Origin: Candidatus Ruthturnera sp.
GTDB taxonomy: Bacteria; Pseudomonadota; Gammaproteobacteria; PS1; Pseudothioglobaceae
Length of the DNA stretch: 35,094 bases
Assembly (NCBI GenBank): GCA_030599095.1
Contig: JAUVOQ010000014.1
Location: 1-35,094, forward strand
Direction of reading: 5' to 3'
Shown one piece after another: positions 31,065-35,094 of this stretch. How positions within the stretch are numbered: the stretch's first letter is position 1; the number at the start of each line of letters is the position of its first letter. Both the position numbers and the translations under genes were made by a program. Below the pieces are notes generated by a model. The model made no database searches and was not told where the DNA came from. It saw only the letters and a list, made by a program, of their open reading frames with translations.

Positions 31065-31865
31065 TTATTTAATTGCGTTCGAAATTTCATTCGCCAACGC
31101 ACCAACACTTGCTAACATTTTATCCTTATCTGTGCTGTATTTTTCAACAAATGCGACCAATGACGAGCCCACAATAACTGCATTAACATTTTTTGCAACC
31201 ACTCTTGCCGTTGCTGAATCTTTAATCCCAAAGCCCACACCTACTGGTAAATCAATGTATTGTCGAATTCTTACAAGAGAGGCATTAACCAAGTTAACAT
31301 CTAAATGCCCTGCACCTGTAACGCCTTTTAAGGAAATAAAATAAATAAAACCTGATGCAATAGTGGCTAAAAATGCCAAACGCTCATCCGTTGTCGTTGG
31401 CGCAACCAAAAAGATAAAATCAATACCCACATTGTCAAGATTTTGCTTTAAATCATACGCTTCCTCTGGTGGCATATCCACCACCAACACACCATCCACG
31501 CCACTTTCACTTGCCACATCAGCAAATGCTTGATAACCAAATACTTCAATCGGGTTCAAATAACCCATCAGCACAATCGCTGTTGTGTCATTAGTTTTTC
31601 TAAATCTTTCAACCAAAGTAAGCACATCATGCAAACTCACCCCATCCGCCACCGCTCGTTCATGCGATTTGGCAATGACAGGACCATCCGCCATCGGGTC
31701 TGAAAACGGCACACCCAACTCAATCACATCTGCGCCATTCTCAACCAAAACTTGCATCAATTCAAAAGTGTTGTCTAAGCCACTATCACCCGCTGTGATG
31801 AAGGGAATAAAGGCTTTTTGCCTTTGTTTTCTTAGGTCTTGAAAGATGTTTTTTATTCTTGACAC
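31065..31865 (-). CDS. trpA: Tryptophan synthase alpha subunit TrpA
   Basis: About 266 residues from the GTG at 31865. The catalytic Glu and Asp lie in [33 protein letters not shown] is the phosphate-binding region. An in-frame ATG at 31898 would add 11 residues (MRQVINIKHQI) that do not belong to the family and lie in the upstream gene. Starting at GTG gives [14 protein letters not shown], a normal TrpA N-terminus. The start overlaps the nuclease-like gene by 13 bp. Its usual partner trpB is not adjacent. The upstream position is taken by the ATPase pair. Confidence 0.95.
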   Translation of the reverse strand: MSRIKNIFQDLRKQRQKAFIPFITAGDSGLDNTFELMQVLVENGADVIELGVPFSDPMADGPVIAKSHERAVADGVSLHDVLTLVERFRKTNDTTAIVLMGYLNPIEVFGYQAFADVASESGVDGVLVVDMPPEEAYDLKQNLDNVGIDFIFLVAPTTTDERLAFLATIASGFIYFISLKGVTGAGHLDVNLVNASLVRIRQYIDLPVGVGFGIKDSATARVVAKNVNAVIVGSSLVAFVEKYSTDKDKMLASVGALANEISNAIK

Positions 31866-32353
31866 AATCTGGTGTTTAATGTTGATAACTTGTCGCAAAT
31901 TTCACTGGTTTTGCAAATTACGAAAGGATTTTCCTTCAAGTTTTTTGGTAAATATTTATCTAACAGGTTGTTCTCTGTATTATTAGCAACCACTAAATAA
32001 TTTATTGTCGGTATTAAATTTGGGCTTACCTCTTTTTGAATTATTTTTAAAGAGACTGTAAATTTACTTTCAACATTTGACAGTAATTTCTTTTTTATTT
32101 CTTCTGTATTTGGCTTCTTTTTAAATAAAGATAATATCTTCTCTTGTATATCTTTTGGCTCAATTAAAATCACACCATTTTTTACGACTTCAAAATAATC
32201 CACTCTGCAATTATTTGCATAATTTGTTGTCAAACTTTTAACAAAGCCATCCTCGTCATCAAATTTGATGGCTTGACAGTCCGCCGCTTCTATCTCGTTG
32301 TTTTCAGCTTCAGCTTGCTGTATTGGTTTGCAAAACTTTGTTAAATCATTCAT
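31853..32353 (-). CDS. Putative PD-(D/E)XK nuclease-like partner of the ABC ATPase
   Basis: 166 residues from ATG 32353, which overlaps the ATPase stop by 8 bp. I do not recognise the family with certainty. CRVDYFEVVKNGVILIEPKD has a D-x12-E-x-K pattern (D52, E65, K67) on two predicted strands, like the active site of PD-(D/E)XK nucleases. An earlier Glu (E34) could complete it. The C-terminal half is mixed alpha/beta. Coupling to an OLD/AAA15-type ATPase suggests a two-gene defence module with this protein as effector. The start of trpA is embedded in its last codons. An upstream ATG at 32374 is less likely. Confidence 0.5.
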   Translation of the reverse strand: MNDLTKFCKPIQQAEAENNEIEAADCQAIKFDDEDGFVKSLTTNYANNCRVDYFEVVKNGVILIEPKDIQEKILSLFKKKPNTEEIKKKLLSNVESKFTVSLKIIQKEVSPNLIPTINYLVVANNTENNLLDKYLPKNLKENPFVICKTSEICDKLSTLNTRLCQE

Positions 32354-33716
32354 TTTCTGGATCATACAATTCACTTAAAAACAAATCTTCATAAGCGTTC
32401 ATTAATTCATTTCTTGATTCTATTAAATTTTCAGTAATATTGTCAGAGTCAAATTTAAATAAGCCACCTTTTTTAAAGTGATTGATTGCAATAAAATCAC
32501 CGTTTTTTCCTTTAGTGTGAACCTCTAACGCTTTTATCATATCTAAACTATGCGTTGCCATTACTACATTGACACCGTTTTTTGCCAATTTAATTAAGAT
32601 TTTGGTTAATAAAACTTGCCAAGCAGGGTGTAAGTTTGTCTCTGGCTCATCAAAAAAGACAAATGAGCCTTTGCTAATTACATTATTTTTTAACAATACT
32701 TGAATCATGCCTAAATTTGTCATACCAAAAGAAATTAAGTTTTTATCAATACTTCTACCAGAATTATCAACAAAAGACAAACGACCATTGTCAAAAATAA
32801 ATTCCCCGCCAATTTTTGCTTTTAATTCACCTGCTGATTCTGAAATAATCTCTAAGGGTGGATTGGTTGATTTAGTGTTTAAAGTTCTATCTAAATCATA
32901 AAAATATTTTGACACGCCTGTTAAGTCATTCTTTTCTTCAACCTCCCTAGATTTATTCAACGCATCTCTAATGCTCCAATAGGCAGGAGACTCAAAAAAT
33001 ACAACTCTTGAAAGATTGGATATATCATTAATAAAATCCAATTTCAAATGAAAGTTAATGACATTTTGTTTGTCAAAAGATATGTTGAACCCATCAGCAG
33101 ATAGGCTTGTCTTGTTTTCATCAAAAGAAATGAGTTCTGAGATGTTGGCTATTTGAAAATTTTCTTGTAATTCTTTTTTTAAAGACTTATTTAATAGTTC
33201 AATATACCTTTCCCTTCCTTGTGTTAAATTAAAAATCAAAGAGCCTAAATATTCTTTTAAAAAATCAGTAGAACGACGAACAGATTTAATTTTTTGTTTT
33301 TTTTCTAATTCAATTAAGTATTTTATAAATTCATTAAAATTTTCAACCTGTGTATTAGTTGTAACAGAACAGGTTTGAATATAGGCATTTATAGGGTAAT
33401 CTTTTATTTCTATTAATAGAGAGCGAAGCTCATCAAGAGTTGATTTTAATAATTGAATATAGATTCTATCTACCTCTCCTTTTCGTGTCAAAAAATAATC
33501 AAAAACATCAATAGTAGAAACACTTTTTTGAATATTATCAACAGCCTCAATGTAAAGTAAGTTTTTATTAATAATACTAAAAGCAGAATACAGCGTTTTG
33601 GTAAAAAAACTCTTACCCGTGCCATTTTCACCAGTCAGTACAGTCAATGGGCGAACCTTTATTGTGCCGCCTTTAAATCCGCCTAAATTTTCAACCTTAA
33701 TATTTAATTTGTTCAT
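32346..33716 (-). CDS. ABC-type (AAA15/OLD-like) ATPase, probable defence component
   Basis: 456 residues. Walker A is GENGTGKS (29-36), right after the VENLGGFKGGTIKV start typical of SMC/OLD-like AAA ATPases. Walker B is FVFFDEPETNLHP (about 352-364), and the H-loop is MATHSLD (386-392). The middle (about 60-300) is helical and Lys/Glu-rich, suggesting a coiled-coil insertion. No TOPRIM domain follows. Similar ATPases pair with effectors in PARIS, retron and Abi-type systems. Here the partner is the nuclease-like gene downstream. It starts 5 bp after hemE, with no promoter visible between. Confidence 0.78.
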   Translation of the reverse strand: MNKLNIKVENLGGFKGGTIKVRPLTVLTGENGTGKSFFTKTLYSAFSIINKNLLYIEAVDNIQKSVSTIDVFDYFLTRKGEVDRIYIQLLKSTLDELRSLLIEIKDYPINAYIQTCSVTTNTQVENFNEFIKYLIELEKKQKIKSVRRSTDFLKEYLGSLIFNLTQGRERYIELLNKSLKKELQENFQIANISELISFDENKTSLSADGFNISFDKQNVINFHLKLDFINDISNLSRVVFFESPAYWSIRDALNKSREVEEKNDLTGVSKYFYDLDRTLNTKSTNPPLEIISESAGELKAKIGGEFIFDNGRLSFVDNSGRSIDKNLISFGMTNLGMIQVLLKNNVISKGSFVFFDEPETNLHPAWQVLLTKILIKLAKNGVNVVMATHSLDMIKALEVHTKGKNGDFIAINHFKKGGLFKFDSDNITENLIESRNELMNAYEDLFLSELYDPENE

Positions 33717-33721
33717 AACGC

Positions 33722-34756
33722 CTACCTCTTGCTAAATGTATGCACACAATCAACTAATACTTTCATATTTTCAGGGTCAACATCAGGCGTAATGCCGTGA
33801 CCGAGATTGAAAATATGACCTGTGTTGCCTTTGAATTGGGATAATACTTTTTTGACTTCTCGTTCAATAACCTCAGGCGTGGCGTATAAAACAGCGGGGT
33901 CAAGGTTGCCTTGAATGGCGACTTTATCGCCGACTTCTTGTTGCGCTTGAGAGAGTTCTATCGTCCAGTCAATGCCGATTCCATCGCAACCTGTATTGGC
34001 AATGTGGGTTAAATGCTTGCCGCCGTTTTTACTAAACAGAGTGATGGGGGTGGTTGGATGTTGGGCTTTAACGCTCTTAACAATTTTTGCCATATAGTCT
34101 AGTGAAAAATCTAAGTAATTTTGTTTGGATAATACACCGCCCCAAGTGTCAAAAATCATCACACTGTCTGCACCTGATAAAATTTGTTGATTAAGATAGG
34201 CAATCACGCTGTGTGTTAATTTGTTTAATAATAAATGCAAAGCATCTGGATTGTTGAACAACATTTTTTTGGTGTTAGCGAAGGTTCTGCTACTACTGCC
34301 TTCAATCATATAAGTTGCCAAAGTCCATGGACTGCCACTAAATCCAATCAATGGCACACGATTATTGAGTGCTTTTTTAATGGTTGAAACGCCGTCAAAT
34401 ACATAAGTCAAATTGTCGTTAATATCGGTGGGCAATTTTTCAACATCGGCTAATGATTGAATGGGGTTCGAAAACTTAGGACCTTCGCCTTCTGAAAAAT
34501 ACAAGCCTAAACCCATTGCATCAGGAATGGTTAAAATATCTGAGAACAAAATAGCGGCATCTAAATCAAAACGATCAATGGGTTGCATGGTGACTTCACA
34601 TGCCAGTTCGGGTGATTTACATAGGGTTAAAAAATCACCTGCTTTTGCACGTGTTGCTCGATATTCTGGTAAATAACGACCTGCTTGGCGCATCACCCAA
34701 ATAGGCGTGCGTGAGGTGGGTCTTTTTAATAAGGCATTAATATAATCAAATGACAT
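33722..34756 (-). CDS. hemE: Uroporphyrinogen decarboxylase HemE
   Basis: 344 residues. It decarboxylates uroporphyrinogen III to coproporphyrinogen III in heme synthesis. [12 protein letters not shown] (22-33) is the family N-terminal signature, [16 protein letters not shown] the second, with the catalytic Asp in [15 protein letters not shown]. The C-terminus has [14 protein letters not shown] good -10 (TATAAT at 34792-34787) lies 31 bp upstream. It is the first gene of the long minus-strand run and probably supplies the promoter for the ATPase pair, trpA and accD. Confidence 0.97.
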   Translation of the reverse strand: MSFDYINALLKRPTSRTPIWVMRQAGRYLPEYRATRAKAGDFLTLCKSPELACEVTMQPIDRFDLDAAILFSDILTIPDAMGLGLYFSEGEGPKFSNPIQSLADVEKLPTDINDNLTYVFDGVSTIKKALNNRVPLIGFSGSPWTLATYMIEGSSSRTFANTKKMLFNNPDALHLLLNKLTHSVIAYLNQQILSGADSVMIFDTWGGVLSKQNYLDFSLDYMAKIVKSVKAQHPTTPITLFSKNGGKHLTHIANTGCDGIGIDWTIELSQAQQEVGDKVAIQGNLDPAVLYATPEVIEREVKKVLSQFKGNTGHIFNLGHGITPDVDPENMKVLVDCVHTFSKR

Positions 34757-34786
34757 GGGCTTTAAGTGTAGAAAGTAAACGCTACA

Positions 34787-34792
34787 ATTATA
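34787..34792 (-). promoter_or_regulatory. -10 element of the hemE promoter
   Basis: TATAAT on the minus strand, about 31 bp before the hemE ATG. No good -35 is seen at 16-18 bp. The 34757-34954 gap otherwise holds only a loose inverted repeat (CCTAAAAA/TTTTTAGG) and two TGTGGG motifs. Confidence 0.45.
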
Positions 34793-34954
34793 ATGATTTT
34801 ATCTGTATATTGTAGTCGTCTAATTGATTTAAATGTTTAGTCCCACACAATACCCACACGGATTGCCTAAAAATAGGTTAGGTGTTTTCTTATACTCGCT
34901 TAAATTTTTAGGGACTTATACATTTAATCCCATAACCGCATTAGAGCAATGTTT

Positions 34955-35094
34955 TTAAAACAACACGATGTTGCCATCATTAATCATGGTATTTAAATCA
35001 GTCCCTGTTACTCCCATTAACCTGATAGTTACTAAGGGAGAAGGAGAAGCACCAGCAAGACCACTCGCATCAATATCAATAAAGGTATTTGTAC
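34955..35094 (-). CDS. C-terminal end of a type I-secreted surface protein (enters from right edge)
   Basis: The minus strand is open from the edge to a TAA at 34957-34955, 45 codons. IDIDASGLAGASPSP, VTIRLMGVTG and LNTMINDGNIVLF fit the C-terminal target domain of type I-secreted giant proteins (VCA0849-like), which typically ends in a strand, an L-x-G-V motif and a short D-G-N-hydrophobic tail. Such signals are read by an ABC exporter (LapB-like) with HlyD- and TolC-type partners, none of which are in this window. It lacks a start here. Whether it belongs to the same kind of adhesin as 1-1267 cannot be seen. Confidence 0.65.
   Translation of the reverse strand, partial: TNTFIDIDASGLAGASPSPLVTIRLMGVTGTDLNTMINDGNIVLF

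Noticed and set aside
34838-34910. Two TGTGGG motifs and a distant CCTAAAAA/TTTTTAGG inverted repeat upstream of hemE, considered as integrase arm sites or an attachment remnant
   Set aside because: Too short and loose, with no tRNA fragment, integrase or flanking duplication nearby.

Overview
The window looks like chromosomal DNA from an AT-rich gammaproteobacterium. Gene content, start-codon use and low GC resemble the sulfur-oxidising SUP05/Thioglobaceae group, which includes deep-sea mussel and clam symbionts. That placement is an impression from gene families, not a phylogeny. Most of the window is housekeeping. On top of this lie small mobile or defence-like insertions and some gene decay.

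Layout, left to right. (1) 1-1267, minus strand: N-terminal part of a giant type I-secreted surface protein with coding tandem repeats, running off the left edge. (2) 1497-3225, minus: rsfS, nadD and a metallo-beta-lactamase-fold hydrolase. (3) 3318-6271: tRNA-Ala(GGC) and tRNA-Glu(TTC), then two tandem integrase-less cassettes that end in copies of the tRNA-Glu 3' end, then the displaced tRNA terminator and a second tRNA-Glu(TTC). Cassette 1 carries a RelE-type toxin and an XRE antitoxin. Cassette 2 carries a three-gene operon that reads as toxin, antitoxin and SecB-like chaperone, in the order of CmdTAC phage-defence systems. (4) 6288-10718: rluD, pgeF, an S24-like protein, a collapsed mutM remnant, a PuuD-like membrane protein, a small DUF1640-like protein, a REP-associated transposase remnant and ygfZ. 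Four copies of a short REP-like repeat are scattered here, two of them inside ygfZ. (5) 10711-15307: nhaD, coaX, trpS, a DUF4760-like membrane protein and rluB. (6) 15586-17005: tRNA-Thr(TGT) and a TPR membrane protein bounded by about 40-bp inverted repeats. (7) 17121-27857: comF and yaaA (minus), gltB, folA (minus), yceF and mfd. (8) 27882-34756, minus: a tightly packed run of hemE, ABC ATPase, nuclease-like partner, trpA, accD, fkpB, ispH and a PfkB kinase. (9) 34955-35094, minus: C-terminal type I secretion signal of a surface protein entering from the right edge.

The strongest candidate for an under-described system is the tRNA-Glu cassette array at 3419-6138. It has conserved 57-bp left ends, conserved right ends of about 110 bp containing repeated TTGAAACA-like motifs, a 27-bp tRNA-derived core, and exchangeable toxin/defence cargo with no recombinase. 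The second candidate is the ATPase/nuclease-like pair spliced almost without scars between hemE and trpA. The third is the REP-like repeat that has become coding sequence inside ygfZ.
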